Origin: Candidatus Litorirhabdus singularis
GTDB lineage: Bacteria > Pseudomonadota > Gammaproteobacteria > Pseudomonadales > Halieaceae
Direction: 5' to 3'
Assembly (NCBI RefSeq): GCF_026262625.1
Contig: NZ_SHNN01000003.1
Location: 62,001-126,000, forward strand
DNA length: 64,000 bases
Shown here: positions 38,490 to 48,897 of the stretch, one piece after another
How positions within the stretch are numbered: position 1 is the stretch's first letter
Layout of the letters: the number at the start of each line of letters is the position of its first letter
Notes under the pieces: generated by a model
What the model saw: the letters and a program-made list of their open reading frames with translations, nothing else
Databases searched by the model: none
What the model was told of the DNA's origin: nothing
Translations under genes and position numbers: made by a program

Positions 38490-41400
38490 TCAGTAGTTCA
38501 GAGTAACATTCTGCGAGCCACAGCAATCGCGCAACTGCTGCAGAAGTTCGTCACTGGGCACCACGGTCCAGTCCTCTCCCAGACGAATACGCGCACGGTT
38601 TTCGGCCTGCGAGTACCACAGAGATACCGGGCAAGTGCCATTAGCATGCTGCAGCAGTTGCTGTAATTGCAACGCAAAAGCGTCATTGACCATGTCCTCA
38701 CGTAACTCAATCGCTAATTCCGACGCACTGTTCTGACGCGCCTGCAGCAAGCTGCGCACTGAGCTGGTCTTCAACGACAGACCGCCTGAGTATTCGTCAT
38801 TACCGACCGTCGCTTCCAACACCACAATATGGTCCTTCAACAGCAGCTCGCGGTTTTCCTCAAATACGTCGGGAAATACCGTGGCATCAATGCGCGCTGT
38901 TCGATCATCCAACTGCAATATGGCCATGGTCCCACCGCGGCGCGTCTTCATGGTGCGCATGGACACAATAAGCCCAGCCACCATCTGCGCACTTTTACCA
39001 TCGGCGCGTAAATCTGCGATTCGACAAGGCGCAAAGCGTCGAATCTCTGCCTCATATTCATCTATAGGATGCCCGGTCACATACAGGCCCAGGGTTTCCT
39101 TCTCACCATTCAACCGCTGTTTAACGGGCCAGGGTTTAACGGCACGAAAATTCCCGTAGACATCCTCTTGACCGGTGGCCGCAACCAATTCACCAAACAT
39201 ATCGGCAATGCCTGCATCACGGTTACTGGCATTCTGCCCGGCGGCCTGCAGAGCCTCGTCCAGGCTCGCCATCAACACAGCACGGTCTTCGCCCAGGTCG
39301 TCAAACGCTCCGGCGCGAACCAGTGCCTCTATTGCCCGGCGATTCACTTTACGCGGATCGGTGCGAGCGCAAAAATCAAACAAATCGGTAAAGGCGCCAT
39401 CCTGATTACGGGTAGCCAGAATATTCTCGATAGGACCTTCGCCCAGACCTTTGATAGCCCCCAGCCCGTAAATAATTTCAGCGTCCTGATTGACGGTGAA
39501 CATATAGTCGCCGACATTAACATCGGGCAGCTTCAGTGGCAGCTCCATGGCCCGGCACTCTTCCACGAAAACGACGATTTTGTCGGTATTCTGCAATTCC
39601 GAACTCATCACCGCCGCCATAAACTGCGCCGGATAGTGCGTCTTCAGCCAGGCTGTCTGGTAAGACACCAGCGCATAGGCAGCCGAATGCGATTTGTTGA
39701 AACCATACCCGGCAAACTTCTCCACCAAGTCAAATATCTTCATGGCCAGGTCCGGCTCGATGCCCTGCCCCGCCGCACCTTCCTGGAAAAACTCGCGCTG
39801 CTTGGCCATCTCCTCGAGCTTTTTCTTGCCCATGGCGCGGCGCAACAGATCGGCTCCGCCCAGGGTATAACCCGCCAACACCTGCGCGATCTGCATCACC
39901 TGTTCCTGATACAGAATAATCCCATAGGTAGGCTCAAGAATGGGCCGCAGCCATTCATGCTGATACTGGGCATCCGGATAGGAAATTGCCTCACGTCCAT
40001 GCTTGCGGTTGATAAAGTTGTCGACCATCCCCGACTGCAGCGGACCCGGCCTAAACAGCGCCACAAGTGCCACGATATCTTCAAAGCAATCCGGTCGCAG
40101 GCGCTTGATCAAATCCTTCATACCGCGTGATTCTAGCTGGAATACCGCGGTGGTCTCGGCGGCCTGTAGCATTTTAAAGCTGGCCTCATCCTGCAGTGGA
40201 ATTTGCGACAGATCCAGCGGCTCTTCGGCATTGCTCAAGCGCGTGGCGTTGATCATCTTCACCGCCCAGTCGATGATCGTCAGGGTGCGCAGGCCCAGGA
40301 AGTCAAACTTGACCAGGCCGACGTCCTCTACATCATTTTTGTCATACTGGGTAACCAGGCCGCCGCCGGATTCATCACAAAACAGTGGTGAAAAGTCAGT
40401 CAGCTTGGTGGGGGCGATGACTACACCACCAGCGTGCTTGCCAACGCCGCGCACCACACCTTCAAGTTGCACCGCCATTTCCCAGATTTCTGCCGCCTGG
40501 GTATCGTCACGCAGGAAATCGCGCAGCGGCTCCTCGTCCTCGATGGCCTTTTCCAGCGTCATGCCAACTTCAAAGGGGATCATTTTTGACAGCTTATCGC
40601 CAAGTCCGTACGACTTCCCCTGCACGCGCGCCACGTCGCGTACCACCGCCTTAGCGGCCAAGGTGCCAAAGGTAGTGATCTGGGAAACCGACTCCCGACC
40701 ATAGGTGTCGGCTACATAATTGATGACCAGATCTCGATTTTCCATACAAAAATCAATATCGAAATCAGGCATAGAGACCCGTTCCGGATTCAGGAAACGC
40801 TCAAACAGCAAGTCATACTCAAGCGGATCAAGGTCGGTAATCTCCAGCGAATAGGCCACCAATGAACCAGCGCCAGATCCACGCCCGGGACCGACCGGTA
40901 TGCCCTGGCTTTTCGACCAGCGGATAAAATCCATGACAATGAGGAAATACCCTGGAAACCCCATCTGATTGATAACATTGAGTTCAAAATCCAGCCGGTC
41001 ACGATATTCGGTCTGGCGTTGAGGGAAATCTTCAGCTCCGGTGTCAAATAAAGCCGTCAGACGCTGATCCAGCCCCTCATGCGATAGCTGACTGAAGTAA
41101 TCCTCCATGGTCATCCCGTCTGACACTGGATAATCGGGCAGAAAGGCCTTGCCAAGCTCAAGCTCCACGCTGCAGCGGCGCGCAATCTCTACCGTATTCT
41201 CCAGTGCCTCGGGAATATCACTGAACAACTCCGCCATCTCTTGCGGCGAGCGCAGGTACTGTTCCTCGGAATACAAACGCAGGCGGCGCGGATCGTCGAG
41301 AGTTCGACCATCGTGAATGCAGACCCTGGCCTCGTGAGCCTCAAACTCGGAACTATCGAGAAAACGTACATCGTTGGTGGCCACTACCGGACACTCATAC

Positions 41401-41966
41401 TTATCCGCCAGCGCCACCGCCTCATGCAGGTAGTTCTCTTCATGGTCACGCCCGGTTCGCTGCAACTCCAGATAAAAGCGGTCGGGAAAAAGTTCCATCC
41501 AGAATGCCAGACGCTGTTCGGCCAACTCAGCTTTTTCACTCAGCAGAGCCTGCCCAATGTCGCCACGCAGCCCGCCACTGAGCGCAATCAAACCCTCACT
41601 GTAGCTAGCTAACCACTCGCGCTCTACCATCGGCACGCCCAGATGCTGGCCTTCGCTGTAGCAGCGGGTAATTAGCTCGGTCAGGTTGCGGTAGCCTTGC
41701 TGGCTGGCCGCGAACAGACAAATCAAACTCGGGGCTTCACGGTCGTCGCCTTCCTTAACCGCCAAATCCACACCAAATATGGGCTTGATACCGGCCGCGG
41801 TGGCCGCCTTGTAGAGCTTGACCAGACCATAAAAGTTGCAGTGATCAGTTAGCGCGACGGCCGGCATACCCAGCTCCCGAACCCTATTAACCAGCGGTTT
41901 GATCCGGACCAAACCGTCAATCAGGGAATACTCGGAATGCAAACGCAGATGTACAAACTCAGTCAT
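38490..41966 (-). CDS. dnaE: DNA polymerase III subunit alpha
   Basis: This 1158-residue replicative polymerase starts with a PHP domain (HLRLHSEYSLIDGLVRI). The palm has the catalytic Asp pair in MPDFDIDFCMENRD. The fingers include GYGFNKSHSAAYALVSYQTAW, and an OB-fold domain (MVAGLIVSMRTMKTRRGG) and a C-terminal tau-binding part follow. Length matches E. coli DnaE (1160). Its place after rnhB is the standard one. Confidence 0.99.
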   Translation of the reverse strand: MTEFVHLRLHSEYSLIDGLVRIKPLVNRVRELGMPAVALTDHCNFYGLVKLYKAATAAGIKPIFGVDLAVKEGDDREAPSLICLFAASQQGYRNLTELITRCYSEGQHLGVPMVEREWLASYSEGLIALSGGLRGDIGQALLSEKAELAEQRLAFWMELFPDRFYLELQRTGRDHEENYLHEAVALADKYECPVVATNDVRFLDSSEFEAHEARVCIHDGRTLDDPRRLRLYSEEQYLRSPQEMAELFSDIPEALENTVEIARRCSVELELGKAFLPDYPVSDGMTMEDYFSQLSHEGLDQRLTALFDTGAEDFPQRQTEYRDRLDFELNVINQMGFPGYFLIVMDFIRWSKSQGIPVGPGRGSGAGSLVAYSLEITDLDPLEYDLLFERFLNPERVSMPDFDIDFCMENRDLVINYVADTYGRESVSQITTFGTLAAKAVVRDVARVQGKSYGLGDKLSKMIPFEVGMTLEKAIEDEEPLRDFLRDDTQAAEIWEMAVQLEGVVRGVGKHAGGVVIAPTKLTDFSPLFCDESGGGLVTQYDKNDVEDVGLVKFDFLGLRTLTIIDWAVKMINATRLSNAEEPLDLSQIPLQDEASFKMLQAAETTAVFQLESRGMKDLIKRLRPDCFEDIVALVALFRPGPLQSGMVDNFINRKHGREAISYPDAQYQHEWLRPILEPTYGIILYQEQVMQIAQVLAGYTLGGADLLRRAMGKKKLEEMAKQREFFQEGAAGQGIEPDLAMKIFDLVEKFAGYGFNKSHSAAYALVSYQTAWLKTHYPAQFMAAVMSSELQNTDKIVVFVEECRAMELPLKLPDVNVGDYMFTVNQDAEIIYGLGAIKGLGEGPIENILATRNQDGAFTDLFDFCARTDPRKVNRRAIEALVRAGAFDDLGEDRAVLMASLDEALQAAGQNASNRDAGIADMFGELVAATGQEDVYGNFRAVKPWPVKQRLNGEKETLGLYVTGHPIDEYEAEIRRFAPCRIADLRADGKSAQMVAGLIVSMRTMKTRRGGTMAILQLDDRTARIDATVFPDVFEENRELLLKDHIVVLEATVGNDEYSGGLSLKTSSVRSLLQARQNSASELAIELREDMVNDAFALQLQQLLQHANGTCPVSLWYSQAENRARIRLGEDWTVVPSDELLQQLRDCCGSQNVTLNY

Positions 41967-41975
41967 AGCTGCAGT

Positions 41976-42593
41976 CTAACTCCCGCTTACCACGGACAAC
42001 AACCTGCGCACTGGCGCAAATGATCGTCGGTGTATAGGCGTGACTCCCAACTGCTGTAGGGCATCCAGATGAACGCGGGTGGGATAGCCCTTATGTTGCG
42101 CCAAACCATAACCCGGGTAGGTCAGGTCCAAATCTTCCATTTCACCGTCCCGCTGCACTTTGGCCAATATAGACGCCGCGGCGATCGCTGGCACCCGGTC
42201 ATCGCCTTTGACCACCGCCTGAGCAGCATAAGACCAACGCGGCAGGCGATTGCCGTCCACCAGCGCGTACTCAGGCTGGGGCTGCAGCGCAACGACTGCG
42301 CGTTGCATGGCCAGCATGCTCGCGTGGAGGATATTAAGCTCATCAATTTCAGCAACCGAAGCGCGACCCAGCGCCCAGCCCAGCGCATATTCGCGTATCT
42401 CTGCTGCCAGCTCTGTGCGGCGCCGTGCGGTTAGTTTCTTGGAGTCACGCAGGCCAACAATGGGCCGCGCCGGGTCCAGAATGACCGCCGCCGCCACCAC
42501 ATCGCCTGCTAGCGGGCCGCGGCCCACTTCGTCTACGCCAGCGAGAAGATCACCCGTATAGGGCACATCAAAGCGTTCATATTCATCGCCCAT
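41976..42593 (-). CDS. rnhB: Ribonuclease HII
   Basis: This 205-residue enzyme cuts RNA in RNA-DNA hybrids. The catalytic start is [19 protein letters not shown] (Asp-Glu), with [13 protein letters not shown] and ALVDGNRLP, and the last acidic residue in [13 protein letters not shown] nearby. ATG at 42593 is used because the gene then begins two bases after the fabZ stop with GGTAGGT ahead of it. lpxB, which normally precedes rnhB, is absent; fabZ is directly upstream. Confidence 0.97.
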   Translation of the reverse strand: MGDEYERFDVPYTGDLLAGVDEVGRGPLAGDVVAAAVILDPARPIVGLRDSKKLTARRRTELAAEIREYALGWALGRASVAEIDELNILHASMLAMQRAVVALQPQPEYALVDGNRLPRWSYAAQAVVKGDDRVPAIAAASILAKVQRDGEMEDLDLTYPGYGLAQHKGYPTRVHLDALQQLGVTPIHRRSFAPVRRLLSVVSGS

Positions 42594-42595
42594 AC

Positions 42596-43027
42596 CTACC
42601 GGTCGGCGCACAGGATAGTAGCAGAGGCGCACTCAGTGTCATCTACCCTGGCGCTGACGGCAAACTTCCAGATACCGCGCTTTTCAGAAACAATAGATGA
42701 GTGCAGCATGACCCGATCCCCGGGAACACAAGGACGCTTAAAGCGCAATTTATCGGAGCCCACAAAATAGTAAATTGAGCCATCGGCGGGCTTTTTGTCC
42801 ATGGTCTTGAAACCAAGAATACCGGACGCCTGAGCCATCGCCTCCACTAAAAGCACACCGGGGAATACGGGCTGCTCCGGAAAATGGCCATCGAAGAATG
42901 GCTCATTGATGGTCAGATTCTTATAGGCCACAATCGACTCGCCGAGATTCAGTTCTACGACCCTGTCGACCAGCAAGAACGGATACCTGTGCGGCAGGTA
43001 TTCCCTGATTTCATTGATATCCATCAT
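42596..43027 (-). CDS. fabZ: (3R)-hydroxyacyl-ACP dehydratase
   Basis: This 143-residue hotdog-fold dehydratase of fatty acid synthesis has [18 protein letters not shown] with the catalytic His, [26 protein letters not shown] with the catalytic Glu, and [17 protein letters not shown] (partial quotes). GTG/ATG/ATG codons occur in a row at 43030-43022; ATG at 43027 with GGGG upstream is chosen. In relatives fabZ lies between lpxD and lpxA; here its neighbours are skp and rnhB with 106 and 2 bases between. Confidence 0.97.
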   Translation of the reverse strand: MMDINEIREYLPHRYPFLLVDRVVELNLGESIVAYKNLTINEPFFDGHFPEQPVFPGVLLVEAMAQASGILGFKTMDKKPADGSIYYFVGSDKLRFKRPCVPGDRVMLHSSIVSEKRGIWKFAVSARVDDTECASATILCADR

Positions 43028-43133
43028 CACATCACCCCGGCAATACAGCTTTACGGTGGCTACAACAAAAGCACTGCTATAGCCCTGTGGACCGCCACGC
43101 TAGTCGGCGGCAGTCCAGCGAGCAGGCTACAGA

Positions 43134-43658
43134 TTACTCTGCGGCTGCAGCCTGATTTAACTTGTCGGTAACCTTGGAGGTAATGCTATAGCCAGCATCC
43201 GCGTGTATAACCGCATTACGCTGTAACAACAGTCCAATTCCCTCGCTCTGAATCAGATCCCGCAGCACTGCCTGTACTTTAGGGGTCATCTCTTCCAGCA
43301 GCGCCTGCCCGAGATCTTGCTCTGACTTTTGCAGCTTGCGCAGCACGTGTTCAAGATCAGCGTTTTTATTCGCCATACGCTTGCGCGCGGCCTGCTGCTC
43401 TTCGGCACTCATTACCGCCAGATCCTTCTGCAGCTCTTTGATCAAATTCTCACGCTCGGTCTGCAGGCGCTCCAGTTCCGCCTTGTCAGCCTTATAATCG
43501 GGCTGTGCCCGCAGACCATTGAGCTTTTGTTGTGAGGCATCGGTTTGCAAGATGGCCTCTTCCAGATTAACCACGGCAATACGCCCCTGCGCCGCGGCAA
43601 ACGCTGGCAGCGTCAGAATCGAAAGTGATAGCAATAGAGTAGTAAGATATTTAGACAC
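43134..43658 (-). CDS. skp: Periplasmic chaperone Skp (OmpH family)
   Basis: This 174-residue protein has a signal peptide (LTTLLLSLSILTLPAFAAA) and a mature form starting QGRIAVVNLEEAILQTDASQ, then a long charged coiled coil (about residues 50-130), as in Skp, which carries unfolded outer-membrane proteins to BamA. Length is near the E. coli protein (161). It follows bamA by 26 bases. lpxD, its usual downstream partner, is not there. Confidence 0.93.
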   Translation of the reverse strand: MSKYLTTLLLSLSILTLPAFAAAQGRIAVVNLEEAILQTDASQQKLNGLRAQPDYKADKAELERLQTERENLIKELQKDLAVMSAEEQQAARKRMANKNADLEHVLRKLQKSEQDLGQALLEEMTPKVQAVLRDLIQSEGIGLLLQRNAVIHADAGYSITSKVTDKLNQAAAAE

Positions 43659-43684
43659 AGTATTCTCCGTACTTGTAAAAAAAA

Positions 43685-46282
43685 CTAGAAACCTCGTCCG
43701 AGGGTAAATTGAAACGGCTCTTCTTCGTCGAAAGGACCAGTATTCAGCGGTTTAGAAAGACTGAAAGTCATCGGCCCGAAGCCGGTGATCCAGGTCACGC
43801 CAACACCCACTGAAACCCTGATTTCGCCACCTTCAATGTCGAAACAATTAATCTGTGACGGCCGGCAACCGGTATTGAAGACATTACCCGCATCCACAAA
43901 AAACGCCGAGCGTATAGAGCGCTGATCCTTGATAAAGGGTAGCGGAAAAATGAGTTCAACACCCCCCTCAATCAATACATTGCCACCAAACGGGTCAGGC
44001 ACGTCATTGACGTCTTCAACAACCAGTTTGCCATCGACCTCACGATAACTGAGGAAATTTGCCAATTCTGTTGGGTTACCGTCCGCATCGATGGCGGTCA
44101 CCGGCTGCTCAGAGCGATAGAGTTTCGCCGGAGTACTGCGCGGCCCGAGTGTATTGCTCTCAAAGCCACGTACCGAGCCAAAGCCACCGGCAAAGAAATG
44201 CTCATAAAACGGCAATTCTGTCGTCTCGCCGTAGCCATCGCCGTAACCCAATTCGGTACGGAAGCGCAGCGTAAAGCTGCGATACAGCGGCATGTAGTAT
44301 TCACCGCGATAGGTCAATTTATAGAATTCCAGGTCACTGCCTGGCATGGACACTTCCAGCGCTACCGACTGCGAGGCACCGCGAGTAGCGTTCAGACCGC
44401 GATTAAGAGTGGACTGAGTCCAACTGCTGGTCAGGGTCCAGTTGAGGTATTCATCACCATTTTTGTCCAAGAAACCTAACTGGCTGGGCAGTGTCAATTG
44501 GCTCAGCTCCAGTTCACTTAGCGGCTCAATCACTTCCGGTTCGGTGTAAAACAGAGTGCCGTCATCGCGCACATCCAGCGTGCTGGTATGCCAATAATCG
44601 ACCCCCTGCAGTAGGCGCGGGCTGGCCTTGATTTCCTGCACAGCAAAACGCCCTGCGGTAATTTTAGTGTTGGATACGCCTACACTGAAACCCAGGCGCT
44701 CGGTTTCCTTGATCGGGTAACCAAAGTTTACTGCGCCACCGAGCGTGTCGGTGGTGTAACTGGCAACATTGACCTCTTCAAGGTCAGTCGAGCGATAGAA
44801 GATATTAAACCCGCGGCTAACACCATCCTCTGTGTAATAGGGGTTGGTATAACTGAAGTTATAAAAGTCCTGATAACTACTGGAGTTGAGGCCAATACCC
44901 ACGCGTTTTCCCGAGCCAAGGAAGTTATCCTGTTGCAGATTCACCCCCAAAATGAGCCCGGTACCCTGAGCGTAGCCGAAGCTGGCGCCAATACTGCCCG
45001 AGGACTGCTCCTCAACAACAAATTCCACATCGATCAGATCATCGTGACCCGGTACTTCCGGCGTATCGACTATCGCCTGTTTGAAGAAGCCCAGACGCTC
45101 CAGACGGATGCGCGAAGTTTCGATAGACTGTGAGGATGCTGGTGCTCCCTCCATTTGCCGCATTTCCCGCCGCAAGACTTCATCTATAGTCTTGGTATTG
45201 CCGCGGAAACTGATACGGCGCACATAGGTACGCTTGCCTGGGTCAACAAAGAACTTCATATTGACCGTATTGGTCTCTTCGTCTATTTCAGGAATTCCGC
45301 TTACCTTGGCGAAGTTATAGCCTTCATTACCCAGACGTTGGGTCAAGTACTCCTCGGTACTGGTGACCATTTGTTGCGAGAAGGTCTGCCCTTCGCGAAC
45401 CAGCAAAAAGCGTTTCAGGTCTTCCTCTGGCAAGACCAGATCGCCTGAAAGTTTGACCGAGTCGACAGTGAACTTCTCTCCCTCGCTGATATTCGCAGTA
45501 ATAAATACCGCGTCCTTTTCGGGAGCGACTGAAACCTGGGTAGAATCGATACTAAATTGCAGGTAGCCGCGGTCCATGTAGTAAGAGGTCAGCTTCTCAA
45601 GGTCACCACTGAGTTTTTCCCGCGCATACTTGTCGTCGTTGGTAAAGAATGACAGCAGTCCCGTGGTCTTCAACGTGAAGAGATCACCGATCTCTTCGTC
45701 ATCAAATATTTCATTGCCGACCACATTAATATGCTTGATAACGGCAACGGTGCCTTCATCGACATCGATATTGACCGATACCCGGTTACGCGGTTCCGGT
45801 ATTACGTCCGTTTCGATAGCGGCGTCGTAGCGGCCCTGCATAACATACTGGCGCTGCAGCTCCATCTGCATACCTTCCAGAGTGGAGCGTTTGAACACTT
45901 GGCCCTCGGCCAGACCGGCACCCTTAAGGCCGTCCAACAGCGCTTCTGTTTCAATTGCCTTGTTACCGTCAATAATGATTTCTGAGATGCTAGGACGCTC
46001 CGCCACCATTACCACCAGCACGTTACCGTCGCGACCAATTTGAATGTCGTCGAAGTTACCGGTGCCAAACAGCGCGCGCGCCGAACTGCGAATCAAGCCG
46101 GCATCGACCAGATCACCTACCGCCAGCGGCATCGCGGCAAAGACAGAACCCGCAGAAATACGCTGCAGCCCCTCGACCCGGATATCCGAGACAATAAAGG
46201 AGCTGTTCTGCGCCTGTGGTGACTGGGCCAAGGGCAATAACAGCAGAACTGCAGCTATAAACCTGGTAAAACGCGTGATCAA
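43685..46282 (-). CDS. bamA: Outer membrane protein assembly factor BamA
   Basis: This 865-residue central component of the BAM complex has a signal peptide (LLLLPLAQSPQAQ), five POTRA domains (about residues 28-430; the first begins FIVSDIRVEGLQRI) and a 16-stranded barrel. The barrel has the loop-6 motif GSVRGFESN, then GGNVLIEGGVELIFPLPF, and ends FQFTLGRGF as BamA barrels do. It is about 55 residues longer than E. coli BamA (810), mainly from extracellular loops (near TPAKLYRSEQPVTAIDAD and near LLQGVDYWHTSTLDV). It stands between rseP and skp. Confidence 0.98.
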   Translation of the reverse strand: MITRFTRFIAAVLLLLPLAQSPQAQNSSFIVSDIRVEGLQRISAGSVFAAMPLAVGDLVDAGLIRSSARALFGTGNFDDIQIGRDGNVLVVMVAERPSISEIIIDGNKAIETEALLDGLKGAGLAEGQVFKRSTLEGMQMELQRQYVMQGRYDAAIETDVIPEPRNRVSVNIDVDEGTVAVIKHINVVGNEIFDDEEIGDLFTLKTTGLLSFFTNDDKYAREKLSGDLEKLTSYYMDRGYLQFSIDSTQVSVAPEKDAVFITANISEGEKFTVDSVKLSGDLVLPEEDLKRFLLVREGQTFSQQMVTSTEEYLTQRLGNEGYNFAKVSGIPEIDEETNTVNMKFFVDPGKRTYVRRISFRGNTKTIDEVLRREMRQMEGAPASSQSIETSRIRLERLGFFKQAIVDTPEVPGHDDLIDVEFVVEEQSSGSIGASFGYAQGTGLILGVNLQQDNFLGSGKRVGIGLNSSSYQDFYNFSYTNPYYTEDGVSRGFNIFYRSTDLEEVNVASYTTDTLGGAVNFGYPIKETERLGFSVGVSNTKITAGRFAVQEIKASPRLLQGVDYWHTSTLDVRDDGTLFYTEPEVIEPLSELELSQLTLPSQLGFLDKNGDEYLNWTLTSSWTQSTLNRGLNATRGASQSVALEVSMPGSDLEFYKLTYRGEYYMPLYRSFTLRFRTELGYGDGYGETTELPFYEHFFAGGFGSVRGFESNTLGPRSTPAKLYRSEQPVTAIDADGNPTELANFLSYREVDGKLVVEDVNDVPDPFGGNVLIEGGVELIFPLPFIKDQRSIRSAFFVDAGNVFNTGCRPSQINCFDIEGGEIRVSVGVGVTWITGFGPMTFSLSKPLNTGPFDEEEPFQFTLGRGF

Positions 46283-46347
46283 CTTATTTAGATACCTGTT
46301 TCAGGCCCTTGCGGAAGGGCAACGTGTGGGTGGCGTAGAGCCATCAC

Positions 46348-47703
46348 TTACAACCGGGTAATATCGTTATATAAAGCCAACACCATGACCCCCATGATGA
46401 TGGACAAGCCCACCTGGTAACCCACTACCTGCAATTTTTCAGGTACCGGTCGCCCGAATAAGGCTTCCAGGCTATAAAACAGCAAATGGCCACCATCCAG
46501 TACCGGTACCGGTAACAGATTGATTACACCAAGGCTTACACTCAACAGCGCCAAAAACGCGATGAAAGACTCCAGCCCACTCTCGGCGGAAGCGGTCGCA
46601 ACTTTAGCAATGGTAATCGGCCCACTCAAGTTTTTCGTAGAAATAAGACCGGTGAGCATCTTTTTTATTGAATTGAGGGTAAATATCACCAAATCTCCGG
46701 TGCGCGTCGTCGCCGCAACCAGAGCAGACCAAGGTCCATAATGAAATTCGCGGACCATTTCCGGTGGCCATTCGGGCACTTTTACGGTCACTCCGACCTG
46801 ACCATAGGTCGTACCATCGTCCGACTGCTTGCGTGCGGGTATCAGCAACGCCTGCGCTGCGACGCCATCGCGCTCGTATTCGAGCAGCATTTCTGTGCCG
46901 GGACGCGCACGCACATACTCCACCCACTGCTGCCATTCGGGCATCAGTTGGCCATCCGCCGCAAAAACCCGGTCGCCAGAGCGTAACCCGGCAGCAGCAG
47001 CCGGGCTATCAGCGACAATTTCATCCAGAATCACCGGAATAGGCGGACGCATAACCTGTATGCCAAGGCCGGCCACCAGATTAGGTTGTTCGCTGTCAGC
47101 CAACCAATTTTGTAGGGTAGCGGTAGACTGATAAACCAGATCCGAATCCGGATAGCGCACTGAAAAGTGCAGTGGTCCGCTATCACCAATACGGTCTAAA
47201 AGACGAAAATTCACCGCCTGCCAGGTGGGCGTTGCGCGACCGTCAATAGCCACAATCTCCTGACCCGTTTCCAATCCCGCCACCGCAGCGACTGAATCCG
47301 CCTCTACCTTACCGATAATAGGCGCAATACCGGTTTCACCAGCAATAAACACAAACCAGTAGGCGACCACTGCCAGAATCAGATTGGCCGCGGGACCCGC
47401 CGCCACAATCGCAATCCGTGCCCAGACTGACTTGCGGTTAAACGCGCCATCTTCAGCGCCGGGAGTGACTTCCTCAACCCGCTCATCCAGCATCTTCACA
47501 TAGCCACCCAACGGCAACATTGCAATGACATACTCAGTACCATGACGATCGTGCCAGGTTAACAAGGGACGCCCAAAGCCTACTGAGAAACGCAATACTG
47601 TCACTCCACAGCGGCGCGCCACCCAAAAATGGCCAAACTCATGCACTGTCACCAGCAGTGCCAGCGAAAACAGGGTAATTAATATGGTGTAAATCAATTC
47701 CAT
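46348..47703 (-). CDS. rseP: Site-2 protease RseP
   Basis: This 451-residue intramembrane metalloprotease cleaves anti-sigma factors and signal peptides. Zinc motif HEFGH is in LLVTVHEFGHFWVARRCGV, two PDZ domains follow (about residues 115-200 and 205-290), and the third zinc ligand is in NLLPVPVLDGGHLLFY. Length is the same as the E. coli protein (450). It starts within a TAATG overlap with the dxr stop. Confidence 0.98.
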   Translation of the reverse strand: MELIYTILITLFSLALLVTVHEFGHFWVARRCGVTVLRFSVGFGRPLLTWHDRHGTEYVIAMLPLGGYVKMLDERVEEVTPGAEDGAFNRKSVWARIAIVAAGPAANLILAVVAYWFVFIAGETGIAPIIGKVEADSVAAVAGLETGQEIVAIDGRATPTWQAVNFRLLDRIGDSGPLHFSVRYPDSDLVYQSTATLQNWLADSEQPNLVAGLGIQVMRPPIPVILDEIVADSPAAAAGLRSGDRVFAADGQLMPEWQQWVEYVRARPGTEMLLEYERDGVAAQALLIPARKQSDDGTTYGQVGVTVKVPEWPPEMVREFHYGPWSALVAATTRTGDLVIFTLNSIKKMLTGLISTKNLSGPITIAKVATASAESGLESFIAFLALLSVSLGVINLLPVPVLDGGHLLFYSLEALFGRPVPEKLQVVGYQVGLSIIMGVMVLALYNDITRL

Positions 47704-48890
47704 TAACTCATCCCGCTAATCACGTCTCGCGCCATCAAACGCGCGGTACTGTCAGCTTGTTGGACCACATTCAACGTCACAGGTTCAGCGTTGACTGTCT
47801 GCTGTAACACCTGTTCGATCACTTCGGCTATGGCGGTGAATGAGATCCTTTCTTCAAGAAAAGCCTCCACCGCCACTTCATTGGCGGCATTTAACGCCGC
47901 CATACATATGCCGCCCCGCTCCACCGCCTCTCGCGCCAGGCGCAGGCAAGGAAAGCGCTGCTCATCCGGAGCCTCAAAATCGAGCTGCCCAGCCGCCACT
48001 ATATCCAGATCAGCGACACCCGAATCAATCCGCTCGGGCCAGCCTAGCCCATAGGCAATAGGCGTGCGCATATCGGGGTTACCCAGCTGCGCCAGCACCG
48101 AGCCGTCATTATACTGCACCATCGAATGCACAATACTCTGTGGATGAACCACAATCTCAATATCAGCAGCGCTGACATCGAACAGCCAGCAGGCCTCAAT
48201 CAATTCCAGCCCCTTATTCATCAAAGTAGCCGAATCTACCGAGATCTTGCGCCCCATATCCCAATTGGGGTGGGCGCAGGCCTGGTCCGGCGTTACCTCG
48301 CGCATGGCTTCTGCTGACCAGTCGCGAAACGGACCGCCAGACGCCGTCAGCAGTATTTTGCGGAATCCGCGTTTATCAATCTGCGCCTGCGCGTTGGACG
48401 GCAGGCATTGAAAAATAGCATTGTGCTCACTATCGATAGGCAACAGCACCGCATTTGCGTCGCGCACCGCACTCATGAACAGGCCACCGGCCATTACCAG
48501 CGCTTCTTTGTTCGCCAGCAACACCTGCTTACCCTGCTGCGCAGCCGCCAATGTCGGCGCCAGCCCGGCCGCGCCGACGATAGCCGCCATCACAATATCC
48601 ACCTTTGCATCTGCCGCCACTTCAACCAGGTTGGACGCACCGCTGAGGACCTGTGTTGGCAGCCCTTGCGCCAGCAGCTGTTGCCGCAATTGCGCGGCGG
48701 CTTCCGGCTCCAGCATAACCGCATAGCGCGGCCGAAATTGCTGACACTGTTCTAACATTACCGCCACTGACTGACGTGCCGTCAGGGCATAAACTTCGAA
48801 CTGCTCGGGATGGCGTGCAATCACATCCAGCGTGCTGACGCCGATAGAACCAGTGCTGCCAAGAACGGTAACTAAACGCAGGGCTTGCAT
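47703..48890 (-). CDS. dxr: 1-deoxy-D-xylulose 5-phosphate reductoisomerase
   Basis: This 395-residue enzyme makes MEP, the committed MEP-pathway step, feeding ispD and ispF elsewhere in the window. NADPH motif [18 protein letters not shown] opens the protein; [15 protein letters not shown] has the metal-binding D-x-E, and [10 protein letters not shown] and [21 protein letters not shown] (partial) complete the active site. Length is normal. Confidence 0.98.
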   Translation of the reverse strand: MQALRLVTVLGSTGSIGVSTLDVIARHPEQFEVYALTARQSVAVMLEQCQQFRPRYAVMLEPEAAAQLRQQLLAQGLPTQVLSGASNLVEVAADAKVDIVMAAIVGAAGLAPTLAAAQQGKQVLLANKEALVMAGGLFMSAVRDANAVLLPIDSEHNAIFQCLPSNAQAQIDKRGFRKILLTASGGPFRDWSAEAMREVTPDQACAHPNWDMGRKISVDSATLMNKGLELIEACWLFDVSAADIEIVVHPQSIVHSMVQYNDGSVLAQLGNPDMRTPIAYGLGWPERIDSGVADLDIVAAGQLDFEAPDEQRFPCLRLAREAVERGGICMAALNAANEVAVEAFLEERISFTAIAEVIEQVLQQTVNAEPVTLNVVQQADSTARLMARDVISGMS

Positions 48891-48897
48891 AACGCGG

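Noticed and set aside
39069-40130. 353-residue frame antisense to dnaE
   Set aside because: Codon-bias shadow of dnaE; the sequence lacks any family-like features.
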